Positions 18,597 to 28,458 of a stretch of DNA of 64,000 bases are shown here, piece after piece. Position 1 is the stretch's first letter, and each line of letters starts with the position of its first letter. The notes under the pieces are model-generated. The model did not search any database and had not been told where the DNA came from. It saw only the letters and a list, made by a program, of their open reading frames with translations. This stretch comes from Isochrysis galbana (taxonomy: Eukaryota > Haptophyta > Isochrysidales > Isochrysidaceae), in contig CM030935.1 of the NCBI GenBank assembly GCA_018136815.1, forward strand, positions 1,236,204 to 1,300,203, given 5' to 3'. The position numbers and the translations under genes are program-made.

Positions 18597-20939
18597 ATGG
18601 CGTCGTCAGCCTTCGACGGGGCGATGGCGGCCATCGCGCTCGACGCTGACGACAAAGCCACCGTCGTCAACCGCTACTTTGAGGAAGTGATGGGACCCCT
18701 CTTCAAATTTGCCAACTATCCCTTCTGGCAGGCGGCCACCAAGGACCAGGGCAAGGAGGAGCTGCAGGTCGCCATCCATGCCGTTCGTGCTGGCATCAGC
18801 AAGCGCGAACGTGTGCGCAACGTGGAGATGCTCACGCTCGCTGGCGAGGCTGGACTGCCCGTCAAGGCTCATTTCGACTGGTTCGTCGCTTTCTGCGACG
18901 CCAGCGAACAGCTCATCATGATGGGCGACCCGTGCTCGGACGACATTGTCGAGCGTCGCTCAAAGGACTCGGAGCTCATCGACTTCTTCCAAAATGCACC
19001 CATCGCCCTGCACTGGCTGAGTGGAACAGGGCACGTGATGTGGGCCAACCAAACGGAGTTGGACACATTAGGCTACACTGCCGAGGAGTACATCGGGCAG
19101 CCCATCATGAAATTCTGCCCTGACGAGCAGGAGTTGTTCCTTGAGATGTTCAAAACCCTCGGCTCTGGCAATATCATCAAAGATGTCCCGGTGCGCTTTC
19201 GCACCAAGCAGGGTAAGATCGTGCCGCTTCTGATCGACAGTAATGTGGCGTACAAGGTCGACGAGTCGGGCGAGAAGGTCTTCAATCACACGCGCTGTTT
19301 CATCCGCGATGATACAGGTCGACGTGTCCGGCAGGCACGGTACGAGGCTCAGCTCAAGGAGGCACAGCGCACCCAGAAGCTTTTCGACGCATATGTGTCG
19401 CGCACGCTTCACCTCCTTAAGACACCGTGCCACGTGGTGCAGCAAGCTCTCAGCCTCGCCGTCGCCCAGATGGAGGATGTTGGCGGGCGCATGACGGGCG
19501 AGATCGCTTCAGAGGTGAAGGATGTGGCTGATCTGACGCATCACTCGATTGAGAACCTGAGCGAGATGATTCGGATGATCAATGACGCCGGCGACGCCAT
19601 GCGTTTCGAGCAAGGCGCCGTGCTCAAGACTGTTTCAGCCCCCGTTTCACTATCCGATGCGGGGCGCCTGGCTGTTGAGCACATCGTACACCTTGTGAAG
19701 CCAGGTGTGACGGTCACCTTTGAACGGAGCGCTGGGCCCTCACAATGCAACATCGATGGGACGGTTCTGCACCGTGCGCTCCATCAGCTCCTTCGCAACG
19801 CGGCGACGGCAGCACCGGCCTCCGGGAAGGTTAGCTTCTCGATCGGGTACGAGTCTGGTATCTCAGGCTCCCGTGTGCGCTTCGAGGTGCGTGACAACGG
19901 CCCCGGCCTCGGCACGAATCAGAGCAACTTATTCCGGCTCGGCTTCCATACTGACTCGGGAGACAGCTCAGAGCAGAAGCTGCAGCCCACTGCCTTCAGC
20001 CACCAAGCGGAATCGTCCGGCTTATCCGTGGAGGAACAGCGCCTCGAGCTCGAGCGTAAGCTCTCGCTCACCAGCACTAGCAAGTATGAGGGGCTTGGAG
20101 TCGGCCTTTGCCTTGCCTATGGCCTGGTGCGTGCCTTGGGCGGCGAGCTCCGAAACTACTCCAAGCCGGGCGATACGCGCTTCTACTTCTCGGTCCCTGC
20201 GGTGAATACCTCCAACGAGAGTGGACCAGAGACATACGTCGCCGGGAAGCAGCCCGCCGCGGATGACAATGAGAGCAGCACATCGCAGGGTGGTCGTAAG
20301 TTCATCTCCATGGACATGAGCCCGACATCTGGCCCTAAGGCTGGCTCCTTCGATACGGCCGGCACATGGACCGACCTTGACCGTGCCTCACCAACGGGTA
20401 CAGCTTGCACCGCTACGTCCTTGCCACCACCGTTCAGTCTCGGCTGCAGAGTGAAGACATTGTCGGCAGATGTCGCCAATCGAGGTCTCAAGGCTCTGGA
20501 GGCACCCCACATCCTCGTCGTTGAGGACACACCGACGGCCTCTACCATTCTTTGCTTGCTGCTCAAGAAGCTGGGGTGTACCACGGAGCTCGCCGAGGAT
20601 GGGCAAGAGGCCTTGGACATTCTGCGTGCTGGCCCGCCCGGGCTTTTTGACCTGGTAATTATGGACCTGCGCATGCCGGTCATGGACGGCTTCGAGGCGA
20701 CCAGGATCATCAGGGCGGAGAAGCTCGTTGATGCGCCCATTGTCGCCCTTACCGCCGAGACGGGCGTCGACATCCGCAGAGAGTGCGAGGAAGCCAAGTT
20801 TGACGGCTTCTTCTGTAAGCCCTTGACATACCCTCAGCTCTCCCAGCTTGTGAAGGAATATGTGGGCTATGTTGCCAGCGAGGAGACGGCGAAGGAGCGT
20901 GAGCAAAAGCTCGTTGACGCTATCCGTGTGGCAGTTTAA
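18597..20939 (+). CDS. PAS hybrid sensor histidine kinase with C-terminal receiver (780 aa)
   Basis: Start ATG at 18597 in a good context (TTCCATGG). PAS domain at about residues 124-240 (FFQNAPIALHWL, GYTAEEYIGQP). The phospho-acceptor region reads TLHLLKTP with His272 where classical kinases have S-H-E-L-R-T-P. The ATPase domain has an N box (QLLRNAATAA), G1 (VRDNGPGLG), F-like (LFRLGF) and G2 (GLGVGLCLAYGLV). The receiver (about 640-760) has acidic ED in HILVVEDTP, phospho-acceptor Asp690 (MDLRMPVMDG), Thr719 and Lys741 at CheY-like spacing. No transmembrane segment is seen, so it is probably cytosolic, sensing through PAS. The His-box Glu is replaced by Leu, which could affect phosphatase or transfer activity. 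No introns needed; coding GC matches neighbours. Confidence 0.9.
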   Translation: MASSAFDGAMAAIALDADDKATVVNRYFEEVMGPLFKFANYPFWQAATKDQGKEELQVAIHAVRAGISKRERVRNVEMLTLAGEAGLPVKAHFDWFVAFCDASEQLIMMGDPCSDDIVERRSKDSELIDFFQNAPIALHWLSGTGHVMWANQTELDTLGYTAEEYIGQPIMKFCPDEQELFLEMFKTLGSGNIIKDVPVRFRTKQGKIVPLLIDSNVAYKVDESGEKVFNHTRCFIRDDTGRRVRQARYEAQLKEAQRTQKLFDAYVSRTLHLLKTPCHVVQQALSLAVAQMEDVGGRMTGEIASEVKDVADLTHHSIENLSEMIRMINDAGDAMRFEQGAVLKTVSAPVSLSDAGRLAVEHIVHLVKPGVTVTFERSAGPSQCNIDGTVLHRALHQLLRNAATAAPASGKVSFSIGYESGISGSRVRFEVRDNGPGLGTNQSNLFRLGFHTDSGDSSEQKLQPTAFSHQAESSGLSVEEQRLELERKLSLTSTSKYEGLGVGLCLAYGLVRALGGELRNYSKPGDTRFYFSVPAVNTSNESGPETYVAGKQPAADDNESSTSQGGRKFISMDMSPTSGPKAGSFDTAGTWTDLDRASPTGTACTATSLPPPFSLGCRVKTLSADVANRGLKALEAPHILVVEDTPTASTILCLLLKKLGCTTELAEDGQEALDILRAGPPGLFDLVIMDLRMPVMDGFEATRIIRAEKLVDAPIVALTAETGVDIRRECEEAKFDGFFCKPLTYPQLSQLVKEYVGYVASEETAKEREQKLVDAIRVAV

Positions 20940-21774
20940 ACTTTGACGGGCTGCATCCGAAAACTTTGAGTGGCTGCAGGCTGCACCCGATTTGAGTTAA
21001 GTGGCGCATCATGGTTTGAGGTGTCGATGCGGCAGTCTTCTCGTCTTCGGCGCTACCGACTGATGTGCACATTTATGGTACGTTCTTGTCGTGGAGCGCC
21101 ACCCGGCAAGCTGTTCGCTACGTTTTACCACCGCCTGGTCGCGATACTTATTCGGGCTGGTTTCGATATCGGCGCGGCCGTTATGCCATGTCATCTTCCC
21201 CACCCTCTGATGCACGCGCCGCATGCATGAAATCTGTTTGGACGCCCTAGGAGCAGAAGATATTGTCCAAGTCCCGCATCGAGAGCAACAAATAGAGGTC
21301 GTTCTTTTTGCCAGATCTTTTACGCACCTCTTAGAGGTGCATTTCCTGCGTTCCACACTGGCAACGCTCAACGCCCGCATGATTCGCGGCGATTGGATCT
21401 TAGCAGTGTGTGCCAGAGTGCACGCCAATCGTGCAGTATATGCGCCATTGTGCAAATGCAAATGCCCCCCCGATATGCTCGTTTTTCCGATTCTTGTTCC
21501 CATCCCATAGATAGTTGTATTTTTTGGTTTTCATCGCCTTATCTTCCATTATAACTTATAATTTGACCTTGATACTACTGCTACTACTACTTAACTGAGC
21601 GTTTGTACCACTAGCCCGGTACTATCACGACAGCCCGCAACGCACCCGGCCGTACACCTTGATGCATGTTGCTGTGTCCGGCACAAACAAACAAGTAACC
21701 CTTTGAATCACCGCCTCGCAAGCCCCAGACTCCCATTTCAACGCTCCCCACAAGTTATTACGTACACTTTGAGG
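20940..21774. other. Intergenic, 3' flank of the kinase
   Basis: Only a 164-codon minus frame without recognisable motif (21009-21503). Short echoes GGCTGCATCCGAAAACTTTG and GGCTGCACCCGATTTGAG occur at 20950-20998. Nothing else supported. Confidence 0.45.
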
Positions 21775-22030
21775 GGGCCTCAAAGGGCCAGCGAGGGCGC
21801 ACAGCGGGCAGCTCAGGGGACAGTGGAGGCAGGGGCTCTAGCCCCTGCCCCCCTGCCTCTCCCACACGTGCCTCGCCGGTTCTCCGGTTCTGGGCACCTA
21901 CCCCCTGGTCTAGATGTGCCTGGCGACCATTAAACTAAATTATTAGTGTTATATCCTAGCCAACCCCACTAGCTAATTGGACACAACTTTTAAGTCCCGG
22001 AATCCCGCCATGCCGCCATGCCTGAGCGAG
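21775..22030 (-). mobile_element. Retroposon-like family: middle and tail modules, minus orientation
   Basis: 21785-21880 is the middle module reverse-complemented (GGGCAGCTCAGGGGACAGTG, CTGCCTCTCCCAC). 21944-22030 is the 3' end module reversed (TATATCCTAGCCAACCCCAC, TCCCGGAATCCCGCCATGCC), with its AT-rich tail on the left as expected for a minus-strand copy. Confidence 0.7.
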
Positions 22031-22056
22031 CCAGGTGTTCGAGTGGGCTACCGGGG

Positions 22057-22135
22057 AGGTGTCGTTCCGTCAAATATGGGACAAATCGAATGGAGCCATC
22101 AAATGTCAAATGTCCATAGTCATAGTCAGTTATAC
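22057..22135. repeat. Copy of the GTGTCGTTCCGTCAA element end
   Basis: AGGTGTCGTTCCGTCAA at 22057-22073 followed by a TCGAATG... stretch ending CATAGTC; the same pair of words is found at 23464-23525. GTTCCGTCA is the reverse complement of the TGACGGAAC core of the family head. Confidence 0.6.
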
Positions 22136-22454
22136 ACGATCGTCTAAGTCACTTCGCTGACTGTATGGCGTACAGTCACTTCTTTGCCACCTTCTCGGCA
22201 ATAATATAATGTACTTATCGATGGAGTCGAGAGCTCCATCGGTGTTTTTCGGAATGCCGTAGTTGCGGATACAGTGGAGCGCGTCTACTTCTCGTTTGAG
22301 CTTGATGTCTTTAAACTGGGCTTAACTATATTCACAGAATGGGCCGCATCAATTCCAGTCCCATCACCCGAGGAGACAGGCGCGCCTCACGCGTCGCGGC
22401 GGAGGCACACGCCATCGCCGCGGTGCGACCCAAGGCCGTCCATCTGCGCGGCTC

Positions 22455-23559
22455 TTGACGCGTCGCACTGTCCATGGACGCGCTGTCCGCGCCCGCGTCG
22501 GACGGCGCGCCGAGGACGACGACGACGAGACGGCCGATGACGAGGCTGAGGCCGAGTCGGTCGTGCGCGAGGGCGCCTGCATCTTCTTCCACGCTGAGGT
22601 GTGCCGCGCGACGGTGCTGTGGCTCGCGAGGCTGCTGCGCGAGGCGGCCGCCGAGGCGGTGCGCGCCAGTGCCCCTGCCTCGCCGCCCGTGGTGACCCTC
22701 TCTCTTCATCCACAGCTGCGGCGGCGACCTCTTCCAAGGATTGAGCGCGATGGCTCACATCGCCAACTGCAACTGTGCCGTGCCCGTCACGACGGTCGTC
22801 GACGGCTTCGCGGCCAGTGCGGCCACCTTTCTCCTCCTGGCAGCGCGCCGGCGGCTCGCGACGCCGCACGCGCGCATCCTCATCCATCAGGTGCGCACCG
22901 GCTTCTGGGGCAAGTGGCAGGAGCTTCAGGACGAGGTCCGCAATACCGACATGATCATGAGCACGATGCGCCAGATCTACCTCGAGACGACGTGCATGAG
23001 CGCGAGGCGCATCGAACGGACACTCCGGCGCGAGATGTACCTCGACGCGGCGGAAGCGCTGCGCCTCGGGCTAGTGCATGGCCTCTGGCAGCCCGCCGCC
23101 GCCCGCAGGAAGCGCACGCGTCTGGAATCCGAAGCCGGAGTCGAGACGGACGAACAGCACGAGGAAACGCAGCAGGGTGAGGTGGCGGAGATGGAGGAGG
23201 AGGCGAGGGTGGTGGCGGAGATGGAGGAGGAGGCGAAGGCGGCGGCGGCGAGGGCGGAGGTGGAGATGGAGGCGGCGGAGATGGAGGAGGCGGCGAAGGG
23301 GGAGGTGGAGATGGAGGTGGTGGAGATGGAGGAGGCGGTGAGGGAGGTGGCGGAGACGGAGGAGGCGGCGAGGGCGGCGGCGGCGAAGGCGGCGGAGGCG
23401 ACGGCGGCGGCGGCGAGGGAGGAGGAGGAGCCCTCTTTTGACGGAACGCGACTTCAGCGGGGCAAGGTGTCGTTCCGTCAATTGTGGGACATCAGTCGAT
23501 TTGAGCGATCGAATGTCCACAGTCTTGCCGACCCTCCCCCACCAGAGCGCACCGCGTAA
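22455..23559 (+). pseudogene. ClpP-family serine protease-like gene with a frameshift and expanded tail
   Basis: One frame (open from 22455) gives ACIFFHAEVCRATVLWLARL and PPVVTLSLH; the next frame (from about 22709) continues SCGGDLFQGLSAMAHI, PVTTVVDGFAASAATFLLLA, ILIHQVRTG and ALRLGLVHG. Together they follow ClpP order, with catalytic Ser in GFAASAA and His in IHQ; the usual Asp position reads Glu (LRREMYLDAAEA). The join needs four extra bases (CCAC) near 22708 to be removed, so it is a pseudogene, a sequencing error or recoding. After residue ~120 of the second part come RTRLESEAGVETDEQ and about 80 residues of Glu/Ala/Met repeats, then a tail translated from the TTTTGACGGAAC repeat. ClpP forms the proteolytic barrel of ATP-dependent proteases. 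No ATG for the 5' part is certain. Confidence 0.65.
23432..23484. repeat. Head and end of the TTTTGACGGAAC family in inverted juxtaposition
   Basis: The head TTTTGACGGAACGCGACTT (to 23454) is followed 9 bp later by AAGGTGTCGTTCCGTCAATT (23464-23483), its near-perfect reverse complement. This is either a very short element with terminal inverted repeats or an excision/deletion product. It is translated as the last part of the ClpP-like frame. Confidence 0.7.
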
Positions 23560-23579
23560 ATGCAAAAACGAGTTTCGTT

Positions 23580-23702
23580 ACACGTCTATAGAGTAGCCGG
23601 TAAATAACGCCACTTTTTTTCTTTGCTATTATTTAGAGTAGCCGGTAAATAACGTGGTAAATAACGCGCTATTATTTAGCATACCCACTTTTTTTCTTTG
23701 CT
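23580..23702. repeat. Short imperfect tandem duplication
   Basis: TAGAGTAGCCGGTAAATAACG occurs twice (about 23588 and 23634) and CACTTTTTTTCTTTGCT twice (about 23617 and 23687), with GGTAAATAACG a third time. AT-rich; no coding potential. Confidence 0.7.
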
Positions 23703-23741
23703 TCCCCATGGGGCATGTCCCCCGGTGGGGTTTTCTCTAAG

Positions 23742-24362
23742 GCCGATAACTACATAAACACTCGTTTTAATAGATATGTCACGTGGAGCACTTGTGATGA
23801 CTTGCAATCACATCGCATGGGCACGGCGCGATGTGCATCGCCCCCCCCCGCGGATACGCCGTGCGTGCGCATATCAACCTCCCCTACAACTACGTAGACA
23901 AGCCACATAAGAGATGTTTCTCTGCGCAGCACGTGTGATGACTTGCAATCACATTGTGCACGCCGTGCATGGGCACGGCGCGATGTGCATCGGCGCCCCC
24001 CGCGGGGGCGCCAGGGGGGGGGGGGGGAGGGGAGGAGGGGAGTTTACGTTAGTGTTATCGTCACATACTGTAAAAGTCAACTCGGTCCCAGGGGGTGCCC
24101 CCAAGGTTCCCGACCGCCCTCCGCGCTCAGTCCCCCCCCGCGGAAAGACTGAACGCACGGCGTGCACCTCCCTGGAAGTTGCTATGCGCACGCACGGCGC
24201 CCCCGCGGGGGGCGCCGATGCACATCGCGCCGTGCCCATGCACGGCGTGCACAATGTGATTGCAAGTCATCACACGTGCTGCGCAGAGAAACATCTCTTA
24301 TGTGGCTTGTCTACGTAGTTGTAGGGGAGGTTGATATGCGCACGCACGGCGTATCCGCGGGG
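23742..24362. mobile_element. Foldback element with 167-bp perfect inverted repeat
   Basis: Left arm 23846-24012 and right arm 24196-24362 appear to be exact reverse complements by eye, including CGGATACGCCGTGCGTGCGC, CTACAACTACGTAGACAAGC, GTGATGACTTGCAATCACAT and GGCGCCCCCCGCGGGGGCGCC-type palindromes. The 183-bp loop holds the block shared with 16.6-16.8 kb (GTTTACGTTAGTG, CCGCGGAAAGACTGAACG, CTGGAAGTTGCTATGCG). An extra partial arm lies at 23742-23840, starting with the reverse complement of GGCCTTAG. A miniature foldback transposon of the same family as the 14-17-kb repeats. No ORF. Confidence 0.85.
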
Positions 24363-24379
24363 GTAGGGGTGGGGAGGGG
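24361..24379 (+). repeat. G-quadruplex motif next to oligo-A
   Basis: GGGTAGGGGTGGGGAGGGG has four G-runs with 1-2-nt loops, followed by AAGACAAAAAAAA. Matching modules are at 27942 (C-strand), 28118 (C-strand), 32559 and 34806 (C-strand). Confidence 0.6.
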
Positions 24380-24514
24380 AAGACAAAAAAAACCGCGAGT
24401 CGCTTCTTCGGGCTGTTTTTTTTCTTGAGAAACTGGGCGAATTCCCCCCTGCCCTTTTCCGTCCTTTCCGTCGCGGGGGGGGGGAGCGATGACGTCCCCG
24501 GCCCACCCTAACAG

Positions 24515-26842
24515 GCAGACCTTCGCCGCACTCCAGAAGGAGTGTGGCGGCGGTCCGCCCCTCCGCACGAGAGGGAATCGGTTGAGACGGTCCTAGCGGC
24601 CCTCTCACCGGTCCACTTGCGCAATATCATTTTGAATGCGATGTCAGACGCGATGTCGGCACATGTTGCCGAGGAGCTCAAGCTGCACCTTGAGGCCTTC
24701 TCATCTTGGGAGCGCTTGACGACTGACTTTACGCAATTACTGCGGGCCACCTACAAGGACTTCCACCACGGCTGCCGCTACTACAAGGGAAAGGGGCGTG
24801 AGTTCACGGACTGGATCAACAAGAATCACAGCACCGCCTTTGTCATCCACTTCGAGCGCGCAGAGGGCGGGCGTCAAGATCTTGATTACGACGCCGCCGT
24901 GCCCCTTTACGTCAATCGACAATTTATAGTGGAATTCTTATACTCGCTAGTATTCACCGCCGACCACTCTAACATCCTAGAAGACTTTCTGTACATAACG
25001 CTTACCGCCATGGAGTATATCGCCATGATACGAGCGAACGCCATCATCGACCTGGTAATCTCGCGGCCCTTGCGCTGGCTTTCGGGCAAGTCGTACGAGC
25101 TCCATCAGTGGTCGCCTCTCGATATGAGCCGCGCCTTCGACCTCGTCTACGAGGCTTTTACGAAGGCGGCGGACGATGGCAGCGTTCTTCTGGATCCGAC
25201 GCTAGATGTATTCAAATCGATCGCAGACGAACAGCCAAAGTTCGCGGCGTGGCGACGTTTCACCTTCGAGGAGCAAACCGTCCTCGCGCCCGATGGCACA
25301 ACAAAACACCGCATCTTCCAGCGCGTGCGCCAGGAGTTGCTCAACCCTACCGACCCGACCAACATCGCCACGAGGGAGAAGACTATTGAATACCTGCAGG
25401 TGCAGTGCGCCACAGCCCTACGGAAAATGGCCAACCCAAAGCTTGCCATCGCCAACAAGCTCACAGCGCTCGACGGCGAGATGAGCGCTGATCGGACGTC
25501 GAGTCGACACTTGGACACGATCGGGCTCGACGCTACGAACGACCGCCTAGCTGAGTCGGTCTTTGGAACGTACGACCGCGTACTTCAACAAAATAAGGGC
25601 ATCTCGATGGAGGCGGCATCAGCAGTGGCGCAGAGCATAAGGGCAAAGAGCTTCGTCACGGGCGGCGTGTACGACTCTCTACCACCAAAGGAGCAGGACG
25701 CCCTTTTTGAGCTAGCTCGTCTAACGGTAAAGCCCACTAGCCTCCACTAGCCACTAGCCCTCCCTCTATATAGTAGTATTACTTTTATTTGATTGGGAAG
25801 TCGCAGTTCACTCTTAAGAGCTCATAGACATCCCTATTTGGCTAAGTAGGTACGGGATGAGCGAGCAATCGACAAGGCTGACCACGCCGAGCTGGACAAA
25901 TACATCGCCATGAAGCGCCGCACCAACTCCGAGAACGAGCTCAAAGCCCTGGTGGAGCGCTACGCCATCGCCCTCTCCTTGTACCAACGCTGGGAGACTT
26001 GCGGTGTCAACACTGTCACCGAAATGAGATCTTCCCTCGCTAAAATGGCCAAGGATGCGAAAACTTGCGGAGCACACCCTGGCGGGCGATCGGCAGACCC
26101 GACGCAGCAGCAGCTCGATTGGCTCCGCGAGCAACTCGAGATGCGCGTGATCGGCCTCGGGTTTGTGCACTTCAAGCTTCAATGGTCGTCAAGCAGCGAT
26201 GCGACCGTCGGCACGGTGGCGAGCCTATCGGAGATGCTGAAGGAGATGCTCACCGAAGAAAATCAGCGCCGGCGCACCGGCAATCTCCCGAGGAGGGCGG
26301 CGGTGTCCGTGATGAAGCGCAAGACTTTCAAAGAGTTGGGCACGCCAACGGTGCAAGCTGCGAGTACGTCGATGACAACCAAAGATCTCGATCCCGAGCA
26401 GCTTCTGAAGTTGGCTGAGCGTAAACGCGAGGAGCTAGAGATCGAGGGCGAACTCGATATTACCAGCGACCGGCAACCTGCTAAGCCGCCCAAGCTGAAC
26501 GACGAGTTTGTCGGGGCGGAGATCGAGATCAATTGGCGTTACTGGACTTTGGACGAGAAGACGGGGAAGCGGAAGGCGATGCTCATTTGGTGCGCGGGTG
26601 AGGTCGTGCAGATCGCCAACGGCACCTCAGATAAAGAGAGCCCGCGTTGCCAGAAGATCCTACAAGCAGGAGCGGTGCGCATCCGTTGGCCAGCCGATGC
26701 GGACTTCGAAGAGGAAGAAACGTTTTCGTGGTCTGTCTTGACGGAGGGTAATTGGAACCGCAATAAGCACATGGGGTGGCGGTTTAGTCCTGCGGAGCTA
26801 GTGAAGCGTGGGATGCAGCCCTCGGTAGCCAACGCGGAATGA
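24515..26842 (+). CDS. Unrecognised two-exon gene, possibly transposase-derived
   Basis: Exon 24515-25726 follows an acceptor-like CCCTAACAG; exon 25850-26842 ends in TGA. The 123-nt intron (donor ACG|GTAAAG, acceptor CTAAGTAG|GTACGG) joins them exactly in phase 0, giving about 734 residues with the 5' end unknown. The 3' end of the first exon reads LDTIGLDATNDRLAESVFG; an Asn/Asp...Glu-Ser-x-Phe-Gly pattern like this occurs around the last acidic residue of some DDE-type transposases (hAT/KDZ groups). The second exon has DHAELDKYIAMKRR, two amphipathic helices and a folded C-terminal part (VGAEIEINWRYW, AGEVVQIANG, GAVRIRWPAD, MGWRF) like a small beta-barrel reader. A frame opening at 24489 (MTSPAHPNRQTFAALQKE) overlaps the 5' end out of frame. 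Function is not established; it may be a transposon gene or a domesticated one. Confidence 0.6.
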
Positions 26843-28458
26843 CTCTCATTGTGTAAGTTTGCCCATAGCTACCCGATTAAGTGCCTAAATTGAACGAAAA
26901 AGAGCAAAAACAAAATATTTTTAACGATAGTAAGGAGAAAAAAATATATCACTACTCTTACGTGAAGAGCACGACATTCACGTACGGATTCTCGGACTGC
27001 CCGTTTCGAAAGGCGCTCAGAAAGACTGTCGCCGTTCGGCTCAGCTCTACGGAATGGGCCAAGTAGAGGGTTCGCCCCTCTCCTTCTAGCCCGCACTCGA
27101 CAGGGAGGCCTCCCATCGGTGGTCGGATGAGCATTCCTGGAGGGGCACAGCTCCCCCAGAAGCATCTGCGTCGATCTCGACGGCGTCGGCCGCGCTCGCG
27201 ACCGCGCAGGGATCCCAGAGTGCCAAGCGCTCTGTTGGGGCTTGCGATGTGAAGGCGGCCAGTGCTGGTGGGGGGTACGGGCGCGCTTGGAGGGGGTAGA
27301 TCGCGCGTGGTCGATCGTGTTTTGGTTGGTAAAGTGCTCCCAGCCCTCGATATTCAGCATGCGCGATCGCCAATGGCCTCCCTGCGGGGTTGGCTCTTTG
27401 GCGCTCACGCGTGCCCACAGCGCCTGCAAAATTCAGGCCGTGGCGCGCGTTATTCGTCGAGATATGGCACAGGCTGGACGCTGCCTTGTTTTGTACATGT
27501 ATTTGGGGCTGAATTCACCGGTATCGGCGGTTGATTGGCGGTGTGATGTCCCGGCGACTCATTTTTGTACTGCTGGTCCGACGGCCCAACGTGTGTCTGT
27601 GTGTATTGCGTTGGGGGTATGTAAAAGAATGTAGATATACGTTCAAATTATGGGCAGCTAGCTCGTGTCTCAACCCCACCATAACCACCGGTACCCAACC
27701 AGCAAAAAAAACGCCGGTTGGCGACCATGAGCGGCTTTCAAGCGATCGCCAAAGTGGCAACGCTCAACTGAGCGGGCCCGTCGATTGCACCCGACCAAAA
27801 AATGAGATTTTTCGCCCGTCAGAGCGCGCGCGCGCGAAAGAACTAGAAGCTGAGACTTGGAAGGTGCATTCCTACCATCACAACAAAGTGTCCCATGCCA
27901 TCATAAGGCCAATTGGGCCCAATTCTGAAAAGTCGATTTTTCCCCTCCCCACCCCTACCACTACCACCGCGAAAAAAACACCGCATTGTTCGCTCTCGTA
28001 CTCGCCACCATGAAACAATTGGCTTCTGAAACTTTGCACAAGCTCTTATCATAGCATGAGACACCCCTCCATGCATTCACATCGACTATTGGGTGCAATT
28101 GTGAAAAGTCGATTTTTCCCGTCCCCACATCTACTTACGCCATTGTGGTGCCAGCGCGCATGGCAGGGAGGAGTGAGGGGTAGAAACCTGTTGACGCTCC
28201 ACACTCATCATCACAGCAAGGGTAACAGAAGGGGGAACGCGCGCAGGACACATCTACTACACGTTCCAAACACACATTTACTTATATCGCACACCCTGCA
28301 CACCTCAAGACTCAAGAGACGACGAATATGACAGCCCATGATGTGAACGACGAAGGTCCTCTGGTCTGCCTAACACGCGAGCGCACAGTTTGGGCGGGCT
28401 GCTCCATCGAGGCGCAGCATGCAGAAGGCGAAACTAACGTGACTGTGCGGGATGGCAT
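26843..28458. other. Intergenic region with one possible exon and two oligo-A/G4 repeats
   Basis: On the minus strand, 27428-26869 reads ALWARVSAKEPTPQGGHW and MLNIEGWEHFTNQ after an acceptor-like GAATTTTGCAG; it could be an exon but its C-terminal part crosses AT-rich DNA and I cannot assign it. 27921-27962 and 28091-28136 are two copies of a module AAAAGTCGATTTTTCCC plus GTCCCCACCCCTA; a reversed copy lies at 32559-32608. The 3' flank of the phosphate carrier is at 28300-28458. Confidence 0.45.

Noticed and set aside
22680..22712. 27-nt GT-AG mini-intron to explain the ClpP frame change
   Set aside because: It would delete the conserved VVTLSLH strand and is far shorter than the introns seen elsewhere (59-195 nt).
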